Of a DNA stretch of 64,000 nt, positions 37,118-47,118 are shown one piece after another. Both the position numbers and the translations under genes were made by a program. The stretch is from Ignatzschineria cameli (GTDB lineage Bacteria > Pseudomonadota > Gammaproteobacteria > Cardiobacteriales > Wohlfahrtiimonadaceae). The stretch covers positions 1 through 64,000 of the forward strand of contig NZ_QEWW01000005.1 of NCBI RefSeq assembly GCF_003121895.1. The letters run 5' to 3'. Under the pieces are notes generated by a model. That model was not told the origin of the DNA. It saw only the letters and a program-made list of their open reading frames with translations, and made no database searches. Each line of letters starts with the position of its first letter. The stretch's first letter is position 1.

Positions 37118-38335
37118 GTGAAAAGTCGTCTATTTGGCAGCACCTTAATTATTGCTGGAACAGCAGTAGGTGCAGGAATGTTAGCCATGCCTCTAACTTC
37201 AGCGCAGATGGGATTTGGCATGACCTTTATTCTCCTCTTCTCATTATGGATTCTCTTAACCTATACCGCCCTACTCTATGCTGAAGTCCATCAATATAGC
37301 CCTATCGATGCCGGAATTGCGACTATTACGGAACAATACTTTGGAATGACGGGGCGCCTTGTTGTCAACTTTATTCTCCTCTTCTTTATGTATGCTGTGC
37401 TAACCGCCTACATCACAGGAAGTGGAAACCTTCTCTTCAACTTAATTCCAAAATCTCTCAATTTAGATCCTGTCAAAGCACAAAAAATGGCAGCGCTCTT
37501 CTTTGCCCTACTCTTTGGCGCCATTATTACTATCGGGATCACACTCTCCGATATTACCAATCGCTTCTTCTTTACCCTTAAAGTAATTAGCTTTGTTGTA
37601 CTGCTCTATCTCCTCTTTGGCAAATTTTCCTTCAGTAACCTCCATTATGCCCCTACCAATAATCTCTTGGTAATCTCGGCGCTGCCTATCTTCTTTATGA
37701 CCTTTGGTTTTCATATCTGCACGCCAACCATTAATGAATATCTTCAAGGAGATCATCAAAAATTAAAATTAGCGGCGATTTTAGGATCAACAGGGATCTT
37801 TTTAATCTATATTATTTGGCAGATGGCAACTCATGGAGTCCTCAAACAGGAAGATCTTGTTGCAATCCTCAATAAGGACCCTAGCCTCAATGGATTAATT
37901 ACCGCTTTTGAAATCACAACTGGCAGTAAAACCATTAGTGAAATTGTCCGTATCTTTTCTGTCTTAGCCCTTACCACTTCCTATATTGGCGTCTCACTTG
38001 GGCTCTCAAATGCAGTTAAAGATCTTCTTGCCCACTTCAATCTCAGCAAAAGTAATCTTATGGTCGGTGCAATTACCTTTATTCCACCTATTATTGTCGG
38101 CTTTACCTACCCTACAATTTTCCTTAGTGCCTTTGCCTTTGCCGGTGTTATTTTTGCCTTTATCGGCGTAATTTTACCTGTCCTTTTAGTCTATAAAGCT
38201 CGAAAAAAATATCCTCAAGGCAAGAGAATTCGAGGAGGGAATATCGCCTTAATCTTGGCGTTACTCTTTGCGGCAGTTATTATCTTTGTCGGGAGTTTTC
38301 CAGAGCTTCTCAATCTACCTAGCGTAGTTGAGTAA
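37118..38335 (+). CDS. Aromatic amino acid permease (TyrP/Mtr family)
   Basis: Inner-membrane proton-coupled importer of tyrosine or tryptophan (HAAAP family), 405 residues and about eleven helices. The opening LFGSTLIIAGTAVGAGMLAMP is diagnostic, as is FGFHICTPTINEYL in the middle. Translation begins at GTG (37118) with AAAGGA eight bases upstream; there is no closer ATG. It ends at a bidirectional terminator shared with fnr. Tyrosine versus tryptophan cannot be decided. Confidence 0.88.
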   Translation: MKSRLFGSTLIIAGTAVGAGMLAMPLTSAQMGFGMTFILLFSLWILLTYTALLYAEVHQYSPIDAGIATITEQYFGMTGRLVVNFILLFFMYAVLTAYITGSGNLLFNLIPKSLNLDPVKAQKMAALFFALLFGAIITIGITLSDITNRFFFTLKVISFVVLLYLLFGKFSFSNLHYAPTNNLLVISALPIFFMTFGFHICTPTINEYLQGDHQKLKLAAILGSTGIFLIYIIWQMATHGVLKQEDLVAILNKDPSLNGLITAFEITTGSKTISEIVRIFSVLALTTSYIGVSLGLSNAVKDLLAHFNLSKSNLMVGAITFIPPIIVGFTYPTIFLSAFAFAGVIFAFIGVILPVLLVYKARKKYPQGKRIRGGNIALILALLFAAVIIFVGSFPELLNLPSVVE

Positions 38336-38460
38336 CTTTTATAATCTTCATTCTATAGGTCTATAGGCTGTAGGGCTAACGTGATCACAGTGGCATCTCT
38401 TATAGTGTCAATATTGAGTGATCTAATATTGAGTGAAAATTATCGAATTTTTCAAGAGAT

Positions 38461-38505
38461 AAAAAGAGAGCTATCACCCTTTAATTAGAGTGATAGCTCT
38501 TTTTA
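38461..38505. terminator. Bidirectional terminator between the aromatic permease and fnr
   Basis: AGAGCTATCAC-like arms (GAGCTATCAC / GTGATAGCTC) form a stem with an A run on the left and a T run on the right, suiting the convergent genes. Confidence 0.85.
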
Positions 38506-38601
38506 TATCTATTTATAGAATAGCTACTTTGGTGGGAATCGCAGTAGTATCATTCACTGGCCGGATTTAATCTTACTTTACACAATATATCTACTGAATA
38601 G

Positions 38602-39315
38602 CTACTGAATATCTAAATTAACCATCTCTCTTAATGTATCGATATCAAGTAGCTTAATTTGACGATGATTAACTTCAATTAGATTTTGATCTTGAAGCTT
38701 TTTAAGCAGACGACTCACCGTTTCTACCGCTAATCCTAAATAGCTGCCAATATCTGCTCGTGACATACTTAAAGAGAACTCTGTTTCAGAATACCCACGG
38801 CGCTTCAAACGAGCAGAAAGACTTAGAAAGAGTGCAATAAGTCGTGATTTTGCTGGCTGAGAGCCGATCATTGTCATCATCTGCCCATCACATTTAATCT
38901 CATGACTCATAATCTTCAATAGTTGTCTTGAGATATTAGGAATCGTTACCGCAATCGTATCTAACTGACTATAAGGTATCTCACAAAGACTTGTGGTCTC
39001 TAATGTCTTGGCACCACAAGCATGTACACCTGAGCTTAATGCATCTAAACCGATAATCTCACCGGGCAGATAGAAGCTCGTTACATATTCTGAACCATCA
39101 TTGGCAACCTTATAGGTCTTTACCGCACCGGAACGAACCGCATAGAGCGATGTAAATTGATCGCCCGGATAGTAAATATGCTTACCACGAGATAAAGGCT
39201 TTCCTCTTTGCACAATCTTCTCGAGCTTCACAAACTCACTATTTTCAAGCCCCACAGGAAGACAGAGCTGCTGTAAACTACAGTTCCCACATGCAACTTT
39301 AATCTTTTTTAGCAT
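38602..39315 (-). CDS. fnr: Oxygen-responsive regulator FNR
   Basis: Crp/Fnr transcription factor of 237 residues that senses oxygen through a [4Fe-4S] cluster. Cys9, Cys12, Cys18 and Cys111 sit exactly eleven positions below E. coli Cys20, 23, 29 and 122. The recognition helix VETVSRLLKKLQ has the E..SR pattern that reads TTGAT-N4-ATCAA. It is expected to switch respiratory genes on oxygen loss. Monocistronic. Confidence 0.95.
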   Translation of the reverse strand: MLKKIKVACGNCSLQQLCLPVGLENSEFVKLEKIVQRGKPLSRGKHIYYPGDQFTSLYAVRSGAVKTYKVANDGSEYVTSFYLPGEIIGLDALSSGVHACGAKTLETTSLCEIPYSQLDTIAVTIPNISRQLLKIMSHEIKCDGQMMTMIGSQPAKSRLIALFLSLSARLKRRGYSETEFSLSMSRADIGSYLGLAVETVSRLLKKLQDQNLIEVNHRQIKLLDIDTLREMVNLDIQ

Positions 39316-39816
39316 CCCTTTTACCTCAAACCAGCTAGTTAATACTCTTTCTCTCTTTAAATTTATAGATTAATGAAGAAGAGCTTTTAAAAATTAAACA
39401 TCAATTATAGACCTATTATAACGCCAAGAATGTAAATTATTTATTACATCAAATTCCCAACCCCACTATTTTGACCTATAATTCTTCAACTCAATCACAA
39501 AATTGAGGAGATTATAGAGAATATTAATACCATTGCAATATTCAATTAATAGCAGAAATAGTAAAAAATCGAATAATTACCTATAAAATAGGGGGATTAA
39601 TAAGAATAAAGAAGCGCGAATACTATTATTTGTTCTTCGTATGCTCCTCACTAAACTCCTATTTATAAAATTTGAAAAACGATTGATCAATATAGCCGGA
39701 TATAGATTAATATATCGATATGTCTATATATTCTATATATCTTATATTCCTAGTTAGAGGTAGAAAAAATAGCATATCTATCTCTTAGAGAGGATCAATT
39801 AACTTTCCCTATCGCG
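39316..39816. other. AT-rich spacer between fnr and the SMR pair
   Basis: A 501-base spacer between minus-strand genes. It is extremely AT-rich, with palindromic TATATA runs around 39700-39750. The fnr promoter should lie in its left part. I see no FNR box with correct spacing, no hairpin with a T run and no gene. Confidence 0.45.
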
Positions 39817-40173
39817 CTAGAAAGTGCTATCTGCAAGATTTAATAGAATCACCCCTAATACAACAAGCGTTAAGCTAATCACTTTCTGCATACTTAAGCG
39901 CTCTTTAAAAAAGAGAGCTCCCGATAGCGTCATCAGAACGGTGGATAATCCGGCCCAAACCGCATAACCAATACTCATATCGATTCGCTGCATCACCAAC
40001 GTAATTATAAAAAGAAAGAGTGAATAGCCTAGAATGACTCCTAGCAAGACAATCTTCGGCGATCCGCCTCCTAAGAATTTTAAGCTTGTTGTGGCAAAAG
40101 CACTACAGAAAATAGCAAATACAAGTAAGACCCACGCATTAATAGTCCCTAAAAAATTTAAAATTTCACCCAT
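39817..40173 (-). CDS. SMR-family subunit lacking the essential membrane glutamate
   Basis: Small multidrug resistance family membrane protein, 118 residues, four helices. Aligned to EmrE through TTSLKF, the position of the proton/drug-binding Glu14 is Ser24 here (AIFCSAFATT), and helix 1 has no acidic residue. The conserved Trp (GYAVWAG) is kept. Its start overlaps the preceding SMR gene by eight bases, so the two are probably made together and form a heterodimer like other paired SMR proteins. Substrate is unknown. Confidence 0.85.
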   Translation of the reverse strand: MGEILNFLGTINAWVLLVFAIFCSAFATTSLKFLGGGSPKIVLLGVILGYSLFLFIITLVMQRIDMSIGYAVWAGLSTVLMTLSGALFFKERLSMQKVISLTLVVLGVILLNLADSTF

Positions 40174-40507
40174 GCTTCACCTTTTTAGGTTGGGGTTCAA
40201 GAGAGAGCCCGGCAACACCTAAACCGATCAAGACAAATGCTACTATTTTCATTCCCGATAGATGTGCATCAAAAAATAGAATATCGATCACCGAGATAGC
40301 GACCATTCCAATCGCCGTCCATAATGCATAAGCGATTGAAATCTGTATTCGGGCAATACATGCAACAAAAGCGACAAATCCCAAACCATAAAAAAATAAC
40401 ATTAGTAGAGAGGGCAAGATCTCATTAAATCCATCTGATAGTTTCATGCAGACTGTCCCTAAAACTTCGAAACAGATCGCAATGCCCATTAAAAATCCTG
40501 CTGGCAT
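40166..40507 (-). CDS. SMR-family subunit with the canonical glutamate
   Basis: Small multidrug resistance family membrane protein, 113 residues, four helices. Glu14 is present in AICFEVLGTVCMK, along with AYALWTA in helix 3. It is the first gene of a two-gene unit with the Ser24 partner. Paired SMR proteins export cationic drugs, polyamines or guanidinium-like compounds; the substrate cannot be read from this sequence. Confidence 0.88.
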   Translation of the reverse strand: MPAGFLMGIAICFEVLGTVCMKLSDGFNEILPSLLMLFFYGLGFVAFVACIARIQISIAYALWTAIGMVAISVIDILFFDAHLSGMKIVAFVLIGLGVAGLSLEPQPKKVKHG

Positions 40508-40804
40508 AATTCCCTTTCTATCGCATCAATTGTTCAAAATATGAGAAACATTCTACACACTTTTTTTAGACTCTTCTGCCCTAATTGAGCATTAACCCTC
40601 TATTATTTAACTATAATAGGGGTTTCCACATAGATAATAAGCCCTTTTTTGGATCAATCCCTTCTAAAAAGAACTTATCACCTGAGTCTTACCTTCTCAC
40701 CCTCTCCCTTATAATTGATATCAAAAAGAAGATCCTTTAACAGAAGCATCCACGAAAAATAGACTGATCGAAAATCTTATTATCAGCAACCATTAATAAG
40801 TGAA

Positions 40805-40837
40805 CGCTGAATAGGCCATGAATAGGTCAGAATAGAT
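40805..40837. repeat. 11 bp tandem repeat around GAATAGG x3
   Basis: Units CGCTGAATAGG, CCATGAATAGG and TCAGAATAGAT begin at 40805, 40816 and 40827. They lie about 65 bases upstream of the metY -35 element. Confidence 0.65.
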
Positions 40838-40899
40838 CAGCTATAGAGAGAAGCGATCGAATCAAAAGAGAAGACCGCTAATAAAAAGCAGTAAAGGTA

Positions 40900-40927
40900 T
40901 TGCTTTTTATTAAAGTTCATCTATAAT
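40900..40927 (+). promoter_or_regulatory. Promoter of metY-rimP-nusA-infB operon
   Basis: TTGCTT (40900) and a perfect TATAAT (40922) are separated by 16 bases, placing the start of transcription a few bases upstream of the tRNA. Confidence 0.85.
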
Positions 40928-40941
40928 AGTTTCTTCATTGA

Positions 40942-41018
<77 letters not shown>

Positions 41019-41028
41019 AATAATAATA

Positions 41029-41054
41029 AAAGCCCGTTTTTAAACGGGCTTTTT
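41029..41054 (+). terminator. Terminator after metY
   Basis: AAAGCCCGTTT / AAACGGGCTTT forms a hairpin followed by TTT. It lies between metY and rimP, so rimP-nusA expression needs read-through or a further promoter. Confidence 0.8.
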
Positions 41055-41088
41055 GCATATTTAAATTTTTTTATGGAAATCACTCTAT

Positions 41089-41565
41089 ATGCGTAAAGAT
41101 CCTTATAATCTCTCAGAACTCTTATCTCCTTCTATTGAGGCGTTAGGGTATCAACTATGGGGAATTGAATTTCACCCAAATTCAAAAAATGCTATTTTGC
41201 GCATCTATATCGATAAAGAGGATGGCATTGGCATTGAAGATTGTGAAATTGTTAGCAATCAAGTCGCCGGTCTTCTAGATGTGCATGACCCTATCACAAT
41301 GGCCTATACCTTAGAGGTCTCATCACCAGGATTAGATCGTTACTTCTTTACGCCGGAGCAGTTTGCAGCCTACCAAAATCAATTAATTGCTTTCCAGTTG
41401 CGTTCAGCAATCGATAATCGTCGTCGCTTTCAAGGGAAAGTTGTCGCTGTAACAGAGAGTGATTTAAGCGTCGTCATCAAATTAGAGAATGATCAATTCT
41501 CAGATGAACCGATATCAGTTCCTTTATCCAACATTGACCGAGCACAACTTGTGATCGATTTTTAA
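41089..41565 (+). CDS. rimP: Ribosome maturation factor RimP
   Basis: Cytoplasmic protein of 158 residues needed for 30S subunit assembly. The block LRIYIDKEDGIGIEDCEIVSNQVAGLLD and YTLEVSSPGLDR are family signatures. The ribosome site is weak (TGGAAAT). It stands 20 bases before nusA in the standard order. Confidence 0.92.
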   Translation: MRKDPYNLSELLSPSIEALGYQLWGIEFHPNSKNAILRIYIDKEDGIGIEDCEIVSNQVAGLLDVHDPITMAYTLEVSSPGLDRYFFTPEQFAAYQNQLIAFQLRSAIDNRRRFQGKVVAVTESDLSVVIKLENDQFSDEPISVPLSNIDRAQLVIDF

Positions 41566-41585
41566 ATTTTAAAGAGAGTTCTCAA

Positions 41586-43079
41586 ATGAATAATAAAGAA
41601 ATCATGCTCGTTGCAGAAACCGTCTCTAATGAAAAAGGCATCTCTCGCGATGAGATTTTTACCGCATTAGAACACGCCCTTGCAGCAGCTGCACGCAGAA
41701 CTTATACCATTGATGTCGATCTTCGTATCGAAATTGATAGAACCGATGGTTCATACCGTACTTTCCGTCGTTGGATGGTGGTTGATGATCACTTGCCACA
41801 AGAAGAGCAAGTTCCTACTCGTCAAATTACGCTTTCAGCGGCACAGATTGATGATCCAGAGATTGCGATCGGTGACTTTATTGAAGAGGAGATTGATAAT
41901 ATCCCCTTCGCACGTATCGGTGCACAAACGGCAAAACAGATCATCTTCCAAAAAATCCGTGAAGCTGAAAGAATGCAGATGGCGCGCCGCTATGAAAATC
42001 GTATCGGTGAATTAATTCGCGGCACCATTAAGCGCGTTGACCGTGGCAACTTCTATGTTGATATCGGGGATAATGATGAGGCATTTTTGCCAAAAGAGAA
42101 TATGATTCCTAGAGAATCTCTACGTATTGGAAACCAAGTTCGTGCGGTTTTAGAAGAGATCAGCATGGATAATCCTCGTGGCCCACAAATTATTCTCTCA
42201 CGAAGAAGCGATGATCTGATCAAAGCGCTCTTTGAGATTGAAGTCCCTGAGATCAATCAAGGCTCTATCGAAATTATTGCAGCTAGTCGTGATCCCGGCA
42301 GCCGTGCTAAAATTGCGGTAAAGACGCATGATCAAAGAATCGATCCTGTCGGTGCTTGTGTGGGAATGAGAGGTTCTCGCGTACAAAATATCACTAAAGA
42401 ATTAGCAGGAGAGCGTGTTGATATCGTGTTATGGGATGAAAACCCCGTACAATTTGTCATCAATGCAATGTCCCCTGCTGAGGTTATGTCTGTTGTGGTT
42501 GATGAAGATCGTCACATGATGGATATTGCCGTTAGTCAAGATAAGCTCTCTCAAGCAATTGGTCGAGGTGGTCAAAACGTTCGTTTAGCCTCAAAACTTA
42601 CCGGTTGGGAGTTAAATGTGATGGGTAATGAAGAAGCCCAGCAGAAATATGAGAAAGAATCTGAACGTATCTTAGATCTCTTTATGGAAGCGCTCAATGT
42701 CGATGATGAGGTTGCAGAAATCTTAATGCGTGAAGGTTTCTCAACGATTGAAGAAGTTGCCTACGTACCGGTATTAGAGATGCTTGAGATTGAAGAATTC
42801 GATGAAGAGATCGTTGAAGCGCTTCGTGATGCCGCTCTTGAAGCACTCAAGAATAAAAAAGAACTTCTTCAAAACTTAGGGGAGTCAGCACCAACCCCAG
42901 AACTCATTGCCGTACTTGAAGATAATGAGTTACTTGCGATCGCTCTTGCAAAAAATGGCGTCCGCACGCTCGATGACTTAGCTGAGTTATCAACAGATGA
43001 GTTATGTGAATTAACCGGTATCGATGAGGACGATGCAAGCAAATATATTATGGCAGCAAGACAGAGTTGGTTTGAATAA
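41586..43079 (+). CDS. nusA: Transcription termination/antitermination factor NusA
   Basis: RNA polymerase-binding factor controlling pausing, termination and antitermination, 497 residues (E. coli 495). In order: N-terminal polymerase-binding domain, S1 domain (RGTIKRVDRGNFYVDIG), two KH domains (GACVGMRGSRVQNI and AIGRGGQNVRLASKL) and two acidic C-terminal repeats. GAGAG precedes the ATG. Confidence 0.96.
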   Translation: MNNKEIMLVAETVSNEKGISRDEIFTALEHALAAAARRTYTIDVDLRIEIDRTDGSYRTFRRWMVVDDHLPQEEQVPTRQITLSAAQIDDPEIAIGDFIEEEIDNIPFARIGAQTAKQIIFQKIREAERMQMARRYENRIGELIRGTIKRVDRGNFYVDIGDNDEAFLPKENMIPRESLRIGNQVRAVLEEISMDNPRGPQIILSRRSDDLIKALFEIEVPEINQGSIEIIAASRDPGSRAKIAVKTHDQRIDPVGACVGMRGSRVQNITKELAGERVDIVLWDENPVQFVINAMSPAEVMSVVVDEDRHMMDIAVSQDKLSQAIGRGGQNVRLASKLTGWELNVMGNEEAQQKYEKESERILDLFMEALNVDDEVAEILMREGFSTIEEVAYVPVLEMLEIEEFDEEIVEALRDAALEALKNKKELLQNLGESAPTPELIAVLEDNELLAIALAKNGVRTLDDLAELSTDELCELTGIDEDDASKYIMAARQSWFE

Positions 43080-43135
43080 TATGAATAGTTAAACATTTTA
43101 AAATAGACATAGAGTGTCTACTTGGAAGATTGAGA

Positions 43136-45757
43136 ATGAGTGAAATAGATAAAACAAAAAGCCCTTCAAAAATTACGATTAAACGAAAAACCCATACAGA
43201 ACTAAAAGTTGAAACTGCACCAGGTCGTGCAAGAACTGTTCCTGTTGAGGTTCGTCGTCGTCGTACTTATGTGAAGCAAAAAAATGCTAATAATGCTGTA
43301 TTACCTGAAGAAAACATTACTTCAGCTGCAGTTGATGAGGCTACTAAAAAAGTGGAAAATGTAGCTGAACAAGCAACAAAGCCTGAAGTACTTCCGGTAG
43401 ACACAACAGAAATTAAATCTAAAAACGAAACACAAAAAGTTGTTGAAGATTCAACAACCGCTGATAAGGCTGAGATGGAAGCGAAACGAAAAGCGGATCA
43501 AGAAGCAAAAAGACAAGAGGCTGAACAACATCAGCTCGAACGTCAAAATGCAGCAAAAGAGCGCGCAGAGAGAGAATTAGAAGAGAAAAGAGAAGCTGAG
43601 AGAGCTAAAAAAGAGCAGCGGGAAAAAGCGCAGCAAGAAGAGATTGCGCGTCTTAACCGTATGGCTTCAGCTTCTGAAAAACCAGTTTCTAAAGTTGAGA
43701 TCCAATTCCAAACTCAAGAAGAGGAAGTGAAGGTTGAAGAGCCAGCACCGATTGAAGATCTTATTGAGAAAGAAGTTGAGGAGATTTTAGCAAAACCTGT
43801 TAAACGCTCAGCGAAGTTAGATAGCGATAAAGTAGATAATAAGAAGACACGTAAAGTAGGATCTAAACGTCGCAGCCGTAATGACGATGATGATCGTACT
43901 GAGATCTCTTTAAAACGAGAGAATAAACGTAATCGTCGCCAAACAAGACGCAACCAACCTCAACAGCAGCATGGTTTCCAACTTCCTACCGCAACAAAAC
44001 AGATTGAGGTGGAATTAGGCGAAACCATTAGCGTTGCTGATCTTGCGCATAAGATGTCGGTAAAAGCGGCAGAAGTGATCAAAGCCTTGATGAACTTAGG
44101 TTCAATGGTAACAATCAACCAACTTCTCGACCGTGAAACAGCCGCAATTATTGTGGAAGAAATGGGTCACACTTACAAATTTGTAAGTGAAAATCCACTA
44201 GAAGAGGAGTTAATCGCCTCTATCGAGCAAGGTGATGTCGATCTTATTAAACCTCGTCCTCCTGTTGTGACCATCATGGGACATGTTGACCATGGTAAAA
44301 CATCCCTCCTTGACTATATCCGTAAAGAGCATGTTGCAAGCGGTGAAGCAGGGGGTATTACGCAACATATTGGTGCTTATCATGTTAAGACCGATAAAGG
44401 TGTTATCACTTTCCTCGATACTCCAGGCCATAGCGCCTTTGCGGCAATGCGAGCTCGTGGAGCGAAAGTAACAGATATCGTTGTTCTTGTTATCGCAGCA
44501 GATGATGGCATCATGCCACAAACAATTGAGGGTATTCAGCATGCTAAAGCATCAGATACGCCTGTTATTGTTGCAGTGACTAAAGTGGATAAACCGACTG
44601 CTGATAAAGATCGTATTATGTCTGAATTGACACAATATGAGATCGTTCCCGAAGAGTGGGGAGGCGATAACCTCTTTGCATTTGTCTCCTCAAAAACAGG
44701 AGAAGGGATTGATCATCTTCTCGATCAGATCTTAGTTCAAGCTGAAGTTTTAGAATTAACAGCAATCGCAGAAGGTCCGGCGAGAGGTTCTGTGATTGAA
44801 TCTAAACTCGATCGTGGTCGTGGTCCTGTTGCCTCTGTCCTCGTTCAATCAGGCTGTCTTAAAAAGGGAGATATTCTCCTTGCCGGTTATGAGTATGGAC
44901 GCGTAAGAGCGCTCATCGATGAGAATGGACAGCAAGTCGAGAGTGCTTCTCCTTCTATTCCTGTTGAAGTGATTGGTCTATCTGGTGTTCCAAATGCCGG
45001 TGATGAGGTGATGGTCGTTCCAGATGAGCGTAAAGCACGTGAGATCGCCCTCTTCCGTCAAGGAAAATATCGCGAAGTTAAATTAGCAAGACAACATAAG
45101 TCGAAACTTGAAAATCTCTTTAGCTCAATGGGATCAGAAGAGAATAAACAACTCAATATCGTTCTTAAAGCGGATGTTCAAGGTTCTGTTGAAGCACTTG
45201 TCAATGCTCTTGAAGAGCTCTCAAATGATGAGGTAACAGTTAAAGTTATTGCAAGCGGTGTAGGTGGAATTACAGAATCTGATGCAAACCTTGCTGTCTC
45301 TTCCGATGCTTTAGTCGTTGGATTTAACGTCCGAGCGGATAATACAGCACGTAAAATTATTGAAGATGAAGGTTTATCACTCTACTACTATAGCGTTATC
45401 TATGATGTGATTGATGAGGTGAAGAAAGCCCTAATTGGTAAACTTGCACCACAATTTAAAGAAGAGATTATCGGTATTGCCGAAGTTCGTGATGTATTTA
45501 AGTCTCCAAAAATTGGAGCGATCGCTGGTTGTATGGTGACAGAAGGGATTATCAAACGAAATAATCCAATTCGCGTTCTTCGTGATAATATTGTGATCTA
45601 TGAAGGTGAACTCGAATCATTACGTCGCTTTAAAGATGACGTTAATGAAGTTCGCGCAGGCATTGAGTGTGGTATCGGAGTGAAAAACTATAATGATGTT
45701 CGCACCGGCGACCAAATTGAAGTTTTTGAAACAGTGGAAGTAGAGCGAAAGTTATAA
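43136..45757 (+). CDS. infB: Translation initiation factor IF-2
   Basis: GTPase that brings initiator tRNA to the 30S subunit, 873 residues. The N-terminal third is charged and low in complexity, rich in K/E/R/A. The G domain starts with [19 protein letters not shown] near residue 380, followed by DTPGH and TKVDK, then the C-terminal tRNA-binding domains. I use the ATG at 43136, which has GGAAG seven bases upstream, rather than a TTG two codons earlier. Confidence 0.97.
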   Translation: MSEIDKTKSPSKITIKRKTHTELKVETAPGRARTVPVEVRRRRTYVKQKNANNAVLPEENITSAAVDEATKKVENVAEQATKPEVLPVDTTEIKSKNETQKVVEDSTTADKAEMEAKRKADQEAKRQEAEQHQLERQNAAKERAERELEEKREAERAKKEQREKAQQEEIARLNRMASASEKPVSKVEIQFQTQEEEVKVEEPAPIEDLIEKEVEEILAKPVKRSAKLDSDKVDNKKTRKVGSKRRSRNDDDDRTEISLKRENKRNRRQTRRNQPQQQHGFQLPTATKQIEVELGETISVADLAHKMSVKAAEVIKALMNLGSMVTINQLLDRETAAIIVEEMGHTYKFVSENPLEEELIASIEQGDVDLIKPRPPVVTIMGHVDHGKTSLLDYIRKEHVASGEAGGITQHIGAYHVKTDKGVITFLDTPGHSAFAAMRARGAKVTDIVVLVIAADDGIMPQTIEGIQHAKASDTPVIVAVTKVDKPTADKDRIMSELTQYEIVPEEWGGDNLFAFVSSKTGEGIDHLLDQILVQAEVLELTAIAEGPARGSVIESKLDRGRGPVASVLVQSGCLKKGDILLAGYEYGRVRALIDENGQQVESASPSIPVEVIGLSGVPNAGDEVMVVPDERKAREIALFRQGKYREVKLARQHKSKLENLFSSMGSEENKQLNIVLKADVQGSVEALVNALEELSNDEVTVKVIASGVGGITESDANLAVSSDALVVGFNVRADNTARKIIEDEGLSLYYYSVIYDVIDEVKKALIGKLAPQFKEEIIGIAEVRDVFKSPKIGAIAGCMVTEGIIKRNNPIRVLRDNIVIYEGELESLRRFKDDVNEVRAGIECGIGVKNYNDVRTGDQIEVFETVEVERKL

Positions 45758-45758
45758 A

Positions 45759-46154
45759 ATGGATAGCAAAAATTCCCGTTTAAAACGTATCAATGAGCAG
45801 CTCCGTCAGGAGCTCTCACTGCTCATACGTAAAGATGTTAACGACTCACGGGCGTTAATGATCTCTGTAACTCAGGTCGATACAGTAAGAGATTTCTCTC
45901 AAGCGAAAGTCTACATTACCTATTTAGGACCCGATGAGGAGCGTCAAGAGATGATCTCCCTGCTCCATGAATATGGTCCTGAATTTCGTCGTCAATTGGG
46001 AAAAATTCTTCGTATAAGAACGATTCCTCGTTTCCATTTTATCTATGATGATCTTCTCGAAAAGAGTAATGCGATTACATCTCTTATTACAGAAGCTATT
46101 CGTACCGATGAGATGAAAGCTAAAGAGAGCCGCAGAGATGATTCAGAAGATTAA
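45759..46154 (+). CDS. rbfA: Ribosome-binding factor A
   Basis: A 131-residue KH-fold protein that binds maturing 30S subunits and is important in the cold. It contains SQAKVYITYLG and the RIRTIPRFHFIYDDLLEKSNAI block. It starts one base after the infB stop and overlaps truB by 17 bases. Confidence 0.94.
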   Translation: MDSKNSRLKRINEQLRQELSLLIRKDVNDSRALMISVTQVDTVRDFSQAKVYITYLGPDEERQEMISLLHEYGPEFRRQLGKILRIRTIPRFHFIYDDLLEKSNAITSLITEAIRTDEMKAKESRRDDSED

Positions 46155-47067
46155 AGATAAACGCCGTCAACTTGACGGCATTTTGCTTTTAGATAAACCG
46201 AAAGGTTTAACCAGTAATCAAGCACTCCAACGGGTAAAGCGCCTCTACAATGCTGATAAAGCAGGTCATAGTGGTACGCTCGATCCGATGGCAACAGGAA
46301 TGCTCCCCATCTGCTTTGGGGAAGCCACTAAGTTCGCCGGCATTCTGCTCGATAACTCAAAACAGTATCAATTTACCTGCAAGCTCGGTGAAAAGAGCAA
46401 CACAGGCGATGCTGAAGGTGACATTATTGCAACTGAAGCGATTCCTCCTAATCTCACTGAAGAGAGGCTTACCGCTATCTTCTCCCAATTTATTGGAGAG
46501 ATTATGCAAATACCACCCATGGTTTCAGCACTCCATCACCAAGGAAAGCGGCTCTATGAGCTCGCACGAGAGGGAATTGAAGTTGAAAGAAAACCTCGCA
46601 AAATTACCATCTCAAAATTAACCCTCGATCACTTAACGCCAGAGAGCTTTACGGCAACCGTTACCTGCTCAAAAGGAACTTATGTTCGCGTTTTAGCAGA
46701 AGATATCGCCAAAGAATTAGGAACTCTCGGCCATTTAACTATGTTACGTCGTATAACAATAGAACCTTACGGTCTTGAGAAGCTTATCTCTTTAGAAGAG
46801 CTAGAAGCACTCTTAGAGGGAGAAAACCCTTATGAATCATTAGATGCCCTTCTCCTACCTGCCGATAGTGCCGTAACGGATCTCCCCTCATTAATCTTCA
46901 CCCAAGAGGAGGCAAGACGTATTCTCCATGGACAAAGGATACGCATTGAGGGTAAACTCGATCATAACTTATATCGCCTTTATAGTGACGATAACCAATT
47001 TTTAGGGATCGGTGCGCCTAACACTCCAACATCGATTGGACCTAAGCGCATCATCTCACAGAGTTAA
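46138..47067 (+). CDS. truB: tRNA pseudouridine-55 synthase TruB
   Basis: Makes pseudouridine 55 in the T-loop of tRNAs, 309 residues. The catalytic Asp lies in HSGTLDPMATGMLPICFG near residue 49, and a C-terminal PUA-like domain follows (EEARRILHGQRIRI). The long overlap with rbfA suggests coupled translation. In E. coli rpsO and pnp follow; here icd does. Confidence 0.95.
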   Translation: MIQKIKDKRRQLDGILLLDKPKGLTSNQALQRVKRLYNADKAGHSGTLDPMATGMLPICFGEATKFAGILLDNSKQYQFTCKLGEKSNTGDAEGDIIATEAIPPNLTEERLTAIFSQFIGEIMQIPPMVSALHHQGKRLYELAREGIEVERKPRKITISKLTLDHLTPESFTATVTCSKGTYVRVLAEDIAKELGTLGHLTMLRRITIEPYGLEKLISLEELEALLEGENPYESLDALLLPADSAVTDLPSLIFTQEEARRILHGQRIRIEGKLDHNLYRLYSDDNQFLGIGAPNTPTSIGPKRIISQS

Positions 47068-47118
47068 TTTTCTATTGAGATTCAATTTCGTTTAATTTTT
47101 ATTTATTTTGGAGGTTTT

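Larger units (their letters stand above)
40508..40941. other. Divergent spacer between the SMR pair and metY
   Basis: A 434-base region with the metY promoter at its right end and a three-unit 11 bp repeat at 40805-40837. Nothing else is convincing. Gene direction changes here from mostly minus to mostly plus. Confidence 0.45.

Noticed and set aside
36997-37284. Plus-strand 95-codon frame overlapping the start of the aromatic permease
   Set aside because: It has no ribosome site and no signature, and most of it overlaps the real gene in another frame.
43081-43135. Start of infB at the TTG two codons upstream
   Set aside because: The ATG at 43136 has a properly spaced GGAAG, and ATG is preferred.
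43714-43953. Minus-strand 79-codon Ser/Arg/Leu-rich frame within infB
   Set aside because: It is the shadow of the charged low-complexity N-terminal region of IF-2.
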